Shown here: one piece after another, positions 55,341-63,842 of the stretch
How the letters are laid out: every line of letters starts with the position of its first letter
Numbering within the stretch: position 1 is the stretch's first letter
Source: AP-15 sp963724435
GTDB taxonomy: Bacteria > Pseudomonadota > Alphaproteobacteria > ATCC43930 > CGMCC-115725
Assembly (NCBI GenBank): GCA_963724435.1
Contig: CAVRUN010000004.1
Coordinates: 1-64,000 of the forward strand
Direction: 5' to 3'
Length of the DNA: 64,000 nt
Made by a program: the position numbers and the translations under genes
The notes under the pieces: generated by a model
The model's input: the letters and a program-made list of their open reading frames with translations, nothing else
Told to the model about the DNA's origin: nothing
The model's database searches: none

Positions 55341-55892
55341 ATGAAGCATAAAGGATTTTCGCATATCGGCCTGTCGACCCTCGACCTCGACAAGACCCGT
55401 GCGTTTTACGAGGGCGTGCTGGGTTTCAAGCCGGTTGTCGCCGACACGATAACGATCGAAGAAGGCGGTCACCTGCGGCATATGTTTTTCGATGTCGGCG
55501 GCGGTCAGCTTATTGCCTTTCTGGAACCGAACGGAGTTCCCGATGTACCCGCAAAATACGATGCGGGGATCAACCGCGGGCTCGGCGTTCCCGCCGGCTT
55601 CTATCATTTTGCTTTCGAGGCCGGCTCGGCGGCGGGCCTAGCCGAGAAGCGCGACGAGCTGCGCGCCAAGGGCGTAGAGACGACCGAGATCGTCGACCAC
55701 GGGTGGGCGCAGTCGATCTACTTCAAAGATCCCAACGGCCTATCGCTCGAATATTGCTGCATGGTGCGCAATCTCACCGAGGGCGACGCGGCGATGCAGG
55801 AGCGCTTCACGATCCCGCGTGGCGCGCTGGAACTCAACAACACGCTCACCAAAGGGCGATCGACTGGCCACAGAGCCAAAATGAGAGCTTGA
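55341..55892 (+). CDS. VOC (glyoxalase/extradiol dioxygenase fold) protein (183 aa)
   Basis: Two VOC half-repeats: FSHIGLSTLDLDKTRAFYEG with a metal-ligand His, and a second half ending GLSLEYCCM with a metal-ligand Glu. FYHFAFEAG carries a further His. CAGGAG lies upstream of ATG 55341, which is preferred over the extended frame. Glyoxalases, epimerases and dioxygenases share this fold; an enzyme on the ring-cleavage product is plausible. Confidence 0.8.
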   Translation: MKHKGFSHIGLSTLDLDKTRAFYEGVLGFKPVVADTITIEEGGHLRHMFFDVGGGQLIAFLEPNGVPDVPAKYDAGINRGLGVPAGFYHFAFEAGSAAGLAEKRDELRAKGVETTEIVDHGWAQSIYFKDPNGLSLEYCCMVRNLTEGDAAMQERFTIPRGALELNNTLTKGRSTGHRAKMRA

Positions 55893-55893
55893 C

Positions 55894-56348
55894 GATGACC
55901 AGGATCGCGCATTGCTGCTGCGGCTCGCTGCGCGCGGCGGCGACCGGCGAGCCGTCGTTTGTGGCCGCGTGCCATTGCACGGGGTGCCAACGGCGCACTG
56001 GCTCGCCCTTTGGCGTCGGCACTTTGTTCCCGAAAGAGCGGGTGCGCACCGAGGGGCCCAGTAAGGTCTACGTGCGCGGCAGCGAACTCGGGGCGAAAGA
56101 TCGAAATTCATTTCTGCCCCGACTGCGGCTCCTCGGTGTTCTGGTACCCGGAATTTGCCCCGGACCTTATCGGCATCGCCTTTGGTGCGTTCGCCGACCC
56201 GTCGTTGCCCTGGCCGACGCTATCCGTGTGGGAGACGACGCGGCATCCCTGGGTGACCTTCGATCACCAACTCGATCGATTTGCGGTCCAGCCGAAAATC
56301 GACTTCGAGATGGAACCGGTCGAACAGTCGTCGCGCTTCCGAGGGTGA
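55894..56348 (+). pseudogene. GFA/CENP-V-type zinc protein, copy 1, frameshifted
   Basis: GFA-fold zinc ligands are visible: HCCCGSLR, CHCTGCQRRTG and (in the second frame) CPDCGSSV. The frame changes at about 56096, between YVRGSE and GRKIEIHF. The identical base sequence and the same frame change occur in copy 2 at 59235. Either the gene is an old pseudogene that was duplicated, or the shift is programmed. The GFA family binds formaldehyde-glutathione or related thiol adducts. Confidence 0.65.
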
Positions 56349-56441
56349 CAATGCGGCCAGATCCGACCGCCCATTCTGCGCTTGCTGCAAGCCGAAACGG
56401 AGTTTCGGCTGTCGTGGACCGCGGCCGAAAGGAGTGCGACG

Positions 56442-57820
56442 ATGCTGGATACAAAAAATCGAATTGCCTCAAGCTGTGCGGACGAGCTGCGGTCGGCCAT
56501 ATCCGGCCGCGTGGCGCTGCCAGGGGACGAGCTCTATGACGAGGGCTCCCGCGTGTGGAACGGTGCCGTGCGCCTCCGCCCGGCGATGGTTGCGTTCTGC
56601 AAACAACCCGAGGACGTGCAGGCGGCGGTGCGTGCCGCGCGGCGCCACGGCCTGCCGCTGTCGGTGCGCGGCGGCGGGCACGACTGGGCGGGGCGCGCCC
56701 TGCGCGACCGCGGGCTAGTCATCGACCTCACCGGAATGCGGGATGTGGCCGTCGACCCGCAAGCGCTTGTGGCCACTATCGCGGGCGGCGCCCGGGTCAA
56801 GGACGTGGCCACTGCCGCCGGCGCCCACGGCCTGGTCGCGGCATTGGGCAACTGCGGCACGGTCGGCATGGCCGGCCTAACCCTGGGCGGCGGCTACGGC
56901 CCCCTCACCGGCACCTGCGGCCTGGCGGCAGACAACCTGCTCGGCGCCGACATCGTGCTGGCGGACGGGCGCCGTGTGACCGCCGAGCCCGTCGCGGAGC
57001 CCGAGCTGTTCTGGGCGGTGCGCGGCGGCGGCGGCAATTTCGGCGTCGTGACCTCCCTGCGCGTTCGCCTCCATCCGGCGCGCGACATGCTCGCAGGATC
57101 GATCATCTACAACTGGAACGAGGCGGGCGCGGTCCTGCGCCGCTACGCGGCATTCGCGGCGACGGCGCCCGACGAACTTGGCGTGGCCGCGTCGGCGTGA
57201 TGTCCGGCCCGGACGGCGAACCCGTCATCATGGTCGTGCCGCTGTGGAACGGCGAGCGGTGCCAGGGCGAGCGTGCCATGTAAGACTTGCGGGCTTTCGG
57301 CACGCCGCGATCCGCCCAGGTTGGACCGGCGACCTACGCCGACCTGCTCGCCCAGTTCGACGCGTGGGTGGAGGTGGCGGACGGCTGCCACTGGGAGACC
57401 CGGACACGCTCACTGCCCGCGCTCACCGCGGGCGCCGCCGACGCGATCATCGCGGCGAAGGCCCGCGCGGCATCGCCGCTTTGCTCGGTGTTTTGGCACC
57501 ACTTTCACGGCGCCGCGACGCGGGTGGCGCCGGATAGCGCCGCGTTCGGCCTGCGCCGCGAGCACTTGATGGTGGAGATCGTCGCGGGTTGGAAGCCCGA
57601 TGGGGATGACGGCGCGGTGCATCGGCGCTGGGCACGAGAGCTCTGGCAGAGCCTCGCCCCGTTCGCCCTGCCGGGCGGCTACGCCAACCTGCTGGGGCCG
57701 GATGACCGCGAACAGGCGGCGGCGGCTTATGGCGGCAACGCAGGCCGGCTCCGCGTCCTCAAGCACCACTTCGATCCGGATGGGGTCTTCGCGTCCGTCA
57801 TCCCGCTGCCGGAGGGGTAA
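56442..57820 (+). pseudogene. FAD-linked oxidase (BBE/PCMH type), copy 1, frameshift and stop
   Basis: A PCMH FAD-binding domain has the His of SVRGGGHDWAG and the Cys of GNCGTVGM, the usual pair for bicovalent FAD. A substrate domain and BBE-like C-terminus (LPGGYANLL, LKHHFDPDGVF) follow. The first frame ends at a stop at 57200 (frame change near 57188), and TAA at 57281-57283 interrupts the next part. AAAGGAG precedes ATG 56442. It would oxidise an alcohol or lactol. Confidence 0.7.
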
Positions 57821-57926
57821 ACCTGTCCCGTTACATGTGAGACGCATTTCCGGTGAGCTGCAATCGAACCGTATTTCGCCAGCTCCAGACTGCCGTTTTC
57901 TCGCTCCCTAACTGGAGGATTGTCCG

Positions 57927-59147
57927 ATGGCAACGCTTCTCGACAAGAAACGGTCGGCGACCAGCAACGTCCAAAGTCCCGACGAGACCACATTGGATCA
58001 CCTGCTTTCGCGCATCACTGCGCTTGCGCCGATGGTCGCGCGGCTCGCTCGCGACATTGAGCAAGATCGGCGACTGCCGGCGGAGCTCGTGTCTGCTCTC
58101 AAATCGGCACGGATTTACGGCATGCTCGTACCCCGGCGTTACGGCGGCCTCGAACTTGACGCGCCAAGGGCCTTTCAAGCGGTCGCGGCCCTGGCCAGGC
58201 TCGATGGATCGGTGGGCTGGAATGCCATGATCGGCCATATCGGGGCCCTGATGCCGTTCCTCGTGACCCCGAACTTCTGTGAAGAGATCTACCGGGACGG
58301 AAAGGATCACGTCATTGCCGGTGGGGGTCAGCCGGCTGGCACGGCCGAGCGTGTTCCCGGCGGATGGAAGGTGACCGGCGCATGGCCGTTTGTCAGCGGG
58401 TGCCAGAACGCCGAGTGGATCGCGGGCAATTGCGTGATGATGGAGGGCGGCTCTCCGATCGACGCCTCGGACGGACCTGGCCCGATGCTCCGCGCCTGTA
58501 TCATGCCGGCCGAACACTGGGAGATCCGCGACACCTGGCACACGGTCGGCCTCAAGGGCACCGGCAGCCACGATGTCGCGTTGACGGACGCGTTTGTTCC
58601 CGACGAGAACTTCTTCGAGTTTCCGTTCGGAACTTCGTTCGCGCCTGATCCCATCTTCGGCAAATTCCCGGAGCTTGTCGTGCTGGCGCATGGCGCCGTC
58701 GCCGTGGGGATCGCCGAAGGCGCCATCATGGACCTCGTCGAACTGGCGGGGGCCGGCGTGAAACAACTGTTCATGACCACCCCGCTGGTGGAGACCGAGC
58801 GCTTCAAGGAGGGCCTGGCACGGCTTGATGCCGAGCTCATGGCGGCGCGGGCGCTGTTCGAGGCACAGATCGCCCGCGTCTGGCAAAATCCCGAGCCATC
58901 CGGGGCGAAGGGCATGACCCGCGTGGCGGAACAACTGCAAGCGGTGGTCTGGATCACTTCGGCCTGCGTCCGCGTCGCCGAAGGTTGCTTTGAACTCGCC
59001 GGAAGCAGGGCCGTGTACGAAAGCTCATCGCTGCAACGAAGGGTGCGGGATCTTCGCGTCGCGGCCCAACACTTCGCGGCCCAACCGCGCAACTACGTGA
59101 CGGCAGGGGTCGCTGTGCTCGCGCGCCTATCGCCGGCTTCGCGATGA
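57927..59147 (+). CDS. Acyl-CoA-dehydrogenase-fold flavin monooxygenase (406 aa)
   Basis: The layout suits the DszC/HsaA/HpaB-like group: an N-terminal helical domain (SRITALAPMVARLARDIEQD), GLKGTGSHDVAL in the middle beta domain and a C-terminal four-helix bundle (VRVAEGCFELAGSRAVY). The catalytic Glu base of acyl-CoA dehydrogenases is not obvious, favouring FMN/FAD-dependent oxygenation. A flavin reductase would be needed from elsewhere. It lies between the two GFA plus FAD-oxidase pairs. Confidence 0.8.
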   Translation: MATLLDKKRSATSNVQSPDETTLDHLLSRITALAPMVARLARDIEQDRRLPAELVSALKSARIYGMLVPRRYGGLELDAPRAFQAVAALARLDGSVGWNAMIGHIGALMPFLVTPNFCEEIYRDGKDHVIAGGGQPAGTAERVPGGWKVTGAWPFVSGCQNAEWIAGNCVMMEGGSPIDASDGPGPMLRACIMPAEHWEIRDTWHTVGLKGTGSHDVALTDAFVPDENFFEFPFGTSFAPDPIFGKFPELVVLAHGAVAVGIAEGAIMDLVELAGAGVKQLFMTTPLVETERFKEGLARLDAELMAARALFEAQIARVWQNPEPSGAKGMTRVAEQLQAVVWITSACVRVAEGCFELAGSRAVYESSSLQRRVRDLRVAAQHFAAQPRNYVTAGVAVLARLSPASR

Positions 59148-59234
59148 GGGTCCCATTGCCGAGAGGGCCAACCAATCGCTGGGGCGAGTCGCGCTCGGTG
59201 CATGATGGCAACAGAGTCAAATGGGAGTTTGTAG

Positions 59235-59745
59235 ATGACTAGGACTGCGCATTGCTGCTGCGGCTCGCTGCGCGCGGAGGCGACCGGCGAGCCGGCGTTT
59301 GTGGGCGCGTGTCATTGCATGGAGTGCCAACGACGTACCGGCTCGCCCTTTGGCGTTAGCACCTATTTCCCGAAAGAGCAGGTGCGCACCGAGGGCCCGA
59401 GCAAGGTCTACGTGCGTGGCAGTGAACTCGGGGCGAAAGATCGAAATTCATTTCTGCCCCGACTGCGGCTCCTCCGTGTTCTGGTACGCGGAATTTGTCC
59501 CGGACCTTGTCGGCATCGCCTTTGGTGCGTTCGCCGACCCGTCGTTGCCCTGGCCGACGCTATCCGTGTGGGAGACGACGCGGCATCCCTGGGTGACCTT
59601 CGATCACCAACCCGATCGGTTTACGCTCCAGCCGAAAATCGACGCCACGGAGCTGGCGACGACCCATTTGCCAATTGCTGCTAAATCGCCCCGCGACAGT
59701 GGCGGCAGACAAATCAGCTCGGAGGTAGCTGAGCGGCGCGAATGA
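59235..59745 (+). pseudogene. GFA/CENP-V-type zinc protein, copy 2, same frameshift
   Basis: A second GFA protein with ligands HCCCGSLR, CHCMECQRRTG and CPDCGSSV. It is highly similar to copy 1 in DNA, near-identical after the shift. The frame change falls at exactly the same point (after YVRGSE, DNA around 59432). The C-terminus differs (ATELATTHLPIAAKS). The shared lesion shows that the duplication came after the frameshift or that the shift is used. Confidence 0.65.
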
Positions 59746-59780
59746 CGGAGTCCGCGCCGCCTTAGTCGAAGATACAGCCT

Positions 59781-61010
59781 ATGCATGATCAAATCGAACG
59801 AACACTCCGTCGGCTTGAAGCGCATCTGCTCGGCCGTGTCTCGCTGCCGGGTGGGGACGGTTATGCCGCCGCGACCGCGATCTGGGCGAAGCCGGTGGGC
59901 CCCATGCCGCGCGCCGTCGTCCACTGCCGCACGACCGAAGACGTCCGATTGGCCATCGCGATCGCATGCGATTGCGGTCTTCCATTGTCGGTGCGGGGCG
60001 GCGGGCATCACTGGGCCGGTCGCGCGCTGTGCGCCGGCCTCGTCATCGACCTCAGCGGCATGAATGGCGTGCTCGTCGATGCCGATCGCCTTAACGCAAT
60101 AATTTCGGGAGGCGCGCGCGCAGCCGACGTGGCTGCAGTGACGGATCCGCTTCACGTCGCGGCCGTGACGGGCACATGCAGCGCCGTCGGCATGACCGGG
60201 CTCACGCTGGGCGGCGGCTACGGGCCATTGATCGGCCGCTTCGGGCTGGCACTCGACAATCTACTGGCCGCCGAGGTGGTGCTCGCTGATGGGCGCACCG
60301 TTGTCGCCAGCCGCGACAATGAAGAGGAGTTGTTCTGGGCATTGCGCGGCGGCGGCGGAAATTTCGGCGTCGTGACCGCCATGCGCCATCACCTGCATCG
60401 TCTGTCCAGTGTGCGCACGGGACTCCTCGTCTACCCGTTTTCCGAAGCAAAACCCGTCCTGGAGCGCTGCGCCGACATTGCCGCCTCGAGCCCCGAAGAC
60501 CTGACGGTCGAGTTTGCCTGCGTCAGCGGCCCCGACGGCAAACCCGTTATCATAGTCCATCCGACGTGGTGCGGGCTTCCGGCCGACGGCGAAGCTCGAG
60601 TGGCGCCCTTTCTCAAACTTGGAACCCTGCTCGCCGGCAACCTCGAAGCCATGTCCTATGGAACTTCGCTGATCTTGTACGACCCGTATATCGCCGATGG
60701 GCAGCGCGTGTTCATGGATACGTGCTGGCTGCTCGCGCTCGACAGCGCCGGCATCGCTGCCTTCATCGAAACCATGGCGGCGGCTGTCTCCCTGGGTTGC
60801 GCGCTTTTTACCCACGAGTTCAGAGGCGCCGCCTCGCGCGTACCGGCGGAAGCAACAGCCTTTGGCCTCCGCCGCGACCACGAGATCCAGCGCTGGCCCG
60901 ACTGGATCTGGACCGCCGGTGCGGTCTGCGCGATCGATGTCGACAAAAAGCGCGGCGTCATCGAAGCCGGCGCCGACCCGCGCCGCGCCGCCTACGCCCT
61001 CGGCTGGTAA
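59781..61010 (+). CDS. FAD-linked oxidase (PCMH type), copy 2, odd C-terminus (409 aa)
   Basis: A continuous frame. The FAD-linking His is in SVRGGGHHWAG and the Cys in GTCSAVGM, so bicovalent flavinylation is expected. The substrate domain aligns with copy 1 up to about residue 370. After that it lacks the final LPGGY and DPD-VF segments of copy 1 and ends in an unrelated Arg/Ala tail, so the C-terminal BBE-like helix is missing. It may be a shortened, inactive or altered enzyme. Confidence 0.75.
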   Translation: MHDQIERTLRRLEAHLLGRVSLPGGDGYAAATAIWAKPVGPMPRAVVHCRTTEDVRLAIAIACDCGLPLSVRGGGHHWAGRALCAGLVIDLSGMNGVLVDADRLNAIISGGARAADVAAVTDPLHVAAVTGTCSAVGMTGLTLGGGYGPLIGRFGLALDNLLAAEVVLADGRTVVASRDNEEELFWALRGGGGNFGVVTAMRHHLHRLSSVRTGLLVYPFSEAKPVLERCADIAASSPEDLTVEFACVSGPDGKPVIIVHPTWCGLPADGEARVAPFLKLGTLLAGNLEAMSYGTSLILYDPYIADGQRVFMDTCWLLALDSAGIAAFIETMAAAVSLGCALFTHEFRGAASRVPAEATAFGLRRDHEIQRWPDWIWTAGAVCAIDVDKKRGVIEAGADPRRAAYALGW

Positions 61011-61057
61011 CCTCGCCCCCTGCCGCCGCGACACGCCGCGGCGCGCTGCCCGAGCCC

Positions 61058-61094
61058 AAAATTCCCGTGAACCGGGAAGAAGCCGGGAATTTTT
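61058..61094. terminator. Intrinsic terminator of the second catabolic cluster
   Basis: AAAATTCCCG (61058-61067) pairs with CGGGAATTTT (61084-61093), followed by T residues. It lies 48 bases after the last gene of the cluster. Confidence 0.7.
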
Positions 61095-61160
61095 CCGATT
61101 TCGCCCCTCCAAGCCGCCAAATCGAGCAAAATACCTCCATCATCACAACCACTTGCGAGC

Positions 61161-61192
61161 AAATTCCCGTTGCCAGCCCAAACGGGAATTTT
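61161..61192. terminator. Second, similar terminator-like hairpin
   Basis: AAATTCCCGT (61161-61170) pairs with ACGGGAATTT (61182-61191), followed by TTCG. Its stem sequence is close to that of the previous hairpin, so the two may form a tandem repeat. The remaining DNA to 61616 shows nothing I recognise. Confidence 0.6.
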
Positions 61193-61616
61193 CGCCGCCG
61201 AACCGGGAATTAATTTCACCGAATCGCGAATTCACTGAAATCCGGACGAGTGAACGCGACGCGGCGGCACGGCTCAACCAACAGCATTCAATAAAATCCC
61301 GAAACATTCACACCCGCTGGATCGATCACCCATAACTGAAGACGATCATAAAACCGCTTCTTGGCCATACCGTGGCATCACTTGGGCTGTGTAGGCGACG
61401 AGGGTCAGGAACATTTCACGTTTGGCACCCCGCGGCGGGCCGCGGTTTCAGCAACCTTCGGCCGCTTATCACCCAGGGGGCGGACAGACCTCGGGGATAC
61501 TATATTTGAAGGTCGTTGACCGCCAATCGCGTTGTAATCCATGCTATCGCAAGCTAATACGCTTCGCGTGGAGCCGGGGCAGCTGACTGGTTCAAATCAG
61601 GGCGTCTTCAGTATTT

Positions 61617-63218
61617 AGCCCGGATCATTCATGAGGGGCTGGCGGCTCCACAGTGATGGCGGGGATCGGGCGCGGCTTTTTGTGGCGTCGGGGGCGCGCT
61701 GGTCGGGGTTTGCGGTTGGGCCAAAGGGTTTGAACTGGGGCAACCGCCCCGTCGCTCACGGCGGCAGCTTGGCGATGCGGCCGGCGAGATCGGCAAAGCC
61801 GGCCTGATAGGGAAAGGCGCTCGGCAAGGCGATCTTGATGCGGGTGACCATCTCGGTGACGCGCCCGGCGACCTTGATCAGGCAGAGGCGGATCGTATCG
61901 AATTGGGCATCGCGCCAGAAGGATGTCTTTGGAGCCAGACCGCGCAGGCTCAGCATCAGCCAGTAGGCGGCGGTATGAAGCAGCAGCCGGAACTGGTTGG
62001 CGGTCGCCTTGGTGCAGGAGGTACGGTCGGAAGCCAGATGCAGTTTGTGCGCCTTGATCAGGTTTTCGGCCTGCCCGCGCGCGCAATAGACCTTCTCGTA
62101 GAGCGTCTTGGGCAGACCCCGCAGGTTGGTGACGATGAAGCGGCTGTCGGCCCCTTGAGGACCGGCCTCGACGCGGGCGATGACGCGGCGCTCGACATTC
62201 CAGCTTTTGGCGGCATAGCGGAAATCGCCATAGCGGCGGACCTTTTCCCCTTCGTCTGCGAGACGACCCAAGGCGGCGTCCTCGGTGAGCGGGCTGACCT
62301 GCCGCAGCAGCACCGGGTTACCAGAGAGGCCGAAGATGTAGCCGACCTGCTGACGCTCGCACCACGCCATGGCCTTGGGCCGGCCGTAATGGCTGTCGCC
62401 GCGCACGACGATCTCGACCGCCGGCCAGCGGGCGCGGATGCGGCCAATGACATGGCGCAGCACCAGCGCCACCTCGGTCCCGTCAGGCGTCTTGCCGGGG
62501 CGCAGGATGACAGCGACGGGTTTGCCGGTCGTCGCCTCGTAAATGTGGATCGGCAGAAAGCAGCGGCTGTCGTAGTGCGCATTGAAGAGCGCGAGCTGCT
62601 GGCCGCCGTGAACCCGGTCCTCGGTGTCGTCGATATCGAGCAGGATGCGCCGGGGTACCTGCTCGAAGCTGTCGCAGAACAACTCGATCATCGCCGCCAT
62701 CATGCGCTTGAGCGCGGTCGCGCTCGGCAGGTTCTCGAGCCGGCTGATCGTCGGTTGCGAGCACAGATCTTCACCGCTTTCCGGCAATCGTCCGACGGCC
62801 ATCTTGAAGGCGGGGTCGGCTTTCAGCGCGTCGCAGTCGTTGCCGTCGGGATAGCCCGCCGCAATCAGCAAGGCACGATAGCGGATCATCTCGGCCAGTT
62901 CGTGCCGCACCCGGTCCGGGTCGCGCGGATCTTCGAGGCACGCCGCTAAGCGTTCGGCAATCTTGAGCCGTTGTTCGATCGCCGCCACCAGCAATATCCC
63001 ACCATCCGAGGTCAGCCGGCCGCCGTCAAACCCGACATGCACCGGCTTACCCGCCACCGCTGGCAAACCTGGCAAAATCCCCGTACCTTCCTCCATGGCG
63101 GGTGCGAACTCCGTTGCTTCGGTTTGATCCGGCCTTAGCAACCAAATCATACACGAAACCAACGGTTTATGCCGCTCCCGCCGTCCCTTCTGGCCAGTCC
63201 AATGAATTTTTCAGGTTA
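61617..63218 (-). mobile_element. IS1380-type insertion sequence
   Basis: About 1.6 kb. The imperfect ends read TAGCCCGGATCATTCATG (left, near 61617) and TAACCTGAAAAATTCATT (right, inward from 63218), with about 14 of 20 positions equal. One long transposase gene fills the inside. The exact edge positions may be off by one or two bases. Confidence 0.65.
61756..63162 (-). CDS. IS1380-family transposase (up to 468 aa)
   Basis: A continuous DDE transposase with an N-terminal region HVGFDGGRLTSDGGILLV, the first catalytic Asp in ILLDIDDTED, the second in VRGDSHYGRP and the last acidic residue in RGQAENLIKAHKLHL. The likely start is ATG 63096 (MEEGTGILPG) and not 63162. The gene is intact, so this element may be mobile. 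Confidence 0.85.
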   Translation of the reverse strand: MVSCMIWLLRPDQTEATEFAPAMEEGTGILPGLPAVAGKPVHVGFDGGRLTSDGGILLVAAIEQRLKIAERLAACLEDPRDPDRVRHELAEMIRYRALLIAAGYPDGNDCDALKADPAFKMAVGRLPESGEDLCSQPTISRLENLPSATALKRMMAAMIELFCDSFEQVPRRILLDIDDTEDRVHGGQQLALFNAHYDSRCFLPIHIYEATTGKPVAVILRPGKTPDGTEVALVLRHVIGRIRARWPAVEIVVRGDSHYGRPKAMAWCERQQVGYIFGLSGNPVLLRQVSPLTEDAALGRLADEGEKVRRYGDFRYAAKSWNVERRVIARVEAGPQGADSRFIVTNLRGLPKTLYEKVYCARGQAENLIKAHKLHLASDRTSCTKATANQFRLLLHTAAYWLMLSLRGLAPKTSFWRDAQFDTIRLCLIKVAGRVTEMVTRIKIALPSAFPYQAGFADLAGRIAKLPP

Positions 63219-63265
63219 GGTTTCGAATTGAGACGGCCTCGACAGCTAACCTGTGAGGCGACGAG

Positions 63266-63787
63266 ATGAGACTGACGATTGTTATTTCTTGCTACAATGT
63301 ACTGAAGACAATAAAAAAAATAATCGAAGCGGTTCGGCAATCTCCGTATCCGGATAAGGAAGTCATTGTTGTCGATGACGGCTCGGTGGATGGCACCCGC
63401 GAGCAGCTGAAGTCCGAGATCGAGCCCTCGGGCCGCGTCGATCGCGTCTCATACCACGATCGGAACCAAGGCAAAGGCGCGGCGCTGCGTACCGGGTTCC
63501 GGCATGCAACCGGTGACATCGTCATTTTCCTGGACGCCGATCTCGAATACGCCCCGAAAGAGTACCCACGGGTAATCGAGCCGATCGTGTCGGGTATGGC
63601 GGACGTGGTGTTAGGCTCGCGCTTCGCGGGCGGCGAAGCCCATCGCGTGCTCTATTTTTGGCACCGGGTCGGCAACAGCTTCCTCACATTGCTGTCGAAC
63701 ATGCTCACCGATCTTGACCTGACTGACATCGAGACCTGCTATAAGACATTCCGCCGTGAGGTCATCCAGTCGATCGAAATCGGTTAA
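63266..63787 (+). CDS. Family-2 glycosyltransferase, 3'-truncated (173 aa)
   Basis: A GT-A fold enzyme of the dolichyl-phosphate-mannose-synthase type. VIVVDDGSVDGTREQL binds the sugar nucleotide, FLDADLEYAP is the DxD motif and VLGSRFAGGE follows. The frame stops at 63787, right after YKTFRREVIQ, where such proteins continue. The following DNA is AT-rich and unrelated, so the gene was broken at 63787. It probably makes a polyprenyl-phosphate sugar. Confidence 0.8.
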   Translation: MRLTIVISCYNVLKTIKKIIEAVRQSPYPDKEVIVVDDGSVDGTREQLKSEIEPSGRVDRVSYHDRNQGKGAALRTGFRHATGDIVIFLDADLEYAPKEYPRVIEPIVSGMADVVLGSRFAGGEAHRVLYFWHRVGNSFLTLLSNMLTDLDLTDIETCYKTFRREVIQSIEIG

Positions 63788-63817
63788 AAACTCACGCCAG
63801 AAGCCGGAGATTCCTTT

Positions 63818-63842
63818 AACAGACAACAGAGTCTTGTCTGTT
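63818..63842. terminator. Perfect inverted repeat after the truncated glycosyltransferase
   Basis: AACAGACAA (63818-63826) pairs with TTGTCTGTT (63834-63842) across a seven-base loop. No T-run follows directly, so it may be a terminator or the end of a mobile element. The last 150 bases of the window are AT-rich without a recognised gene. Confidence 0.45.

Noticed and set aside
645..59745. All frameshifts explained by sequencing errors alone
   Set aside because: Some lesions are substitutions (TAG at 1650, TAA at 57281, ATA at 22702), and one frameshift is shared by two gene copies. Read errors may still explain part of them.
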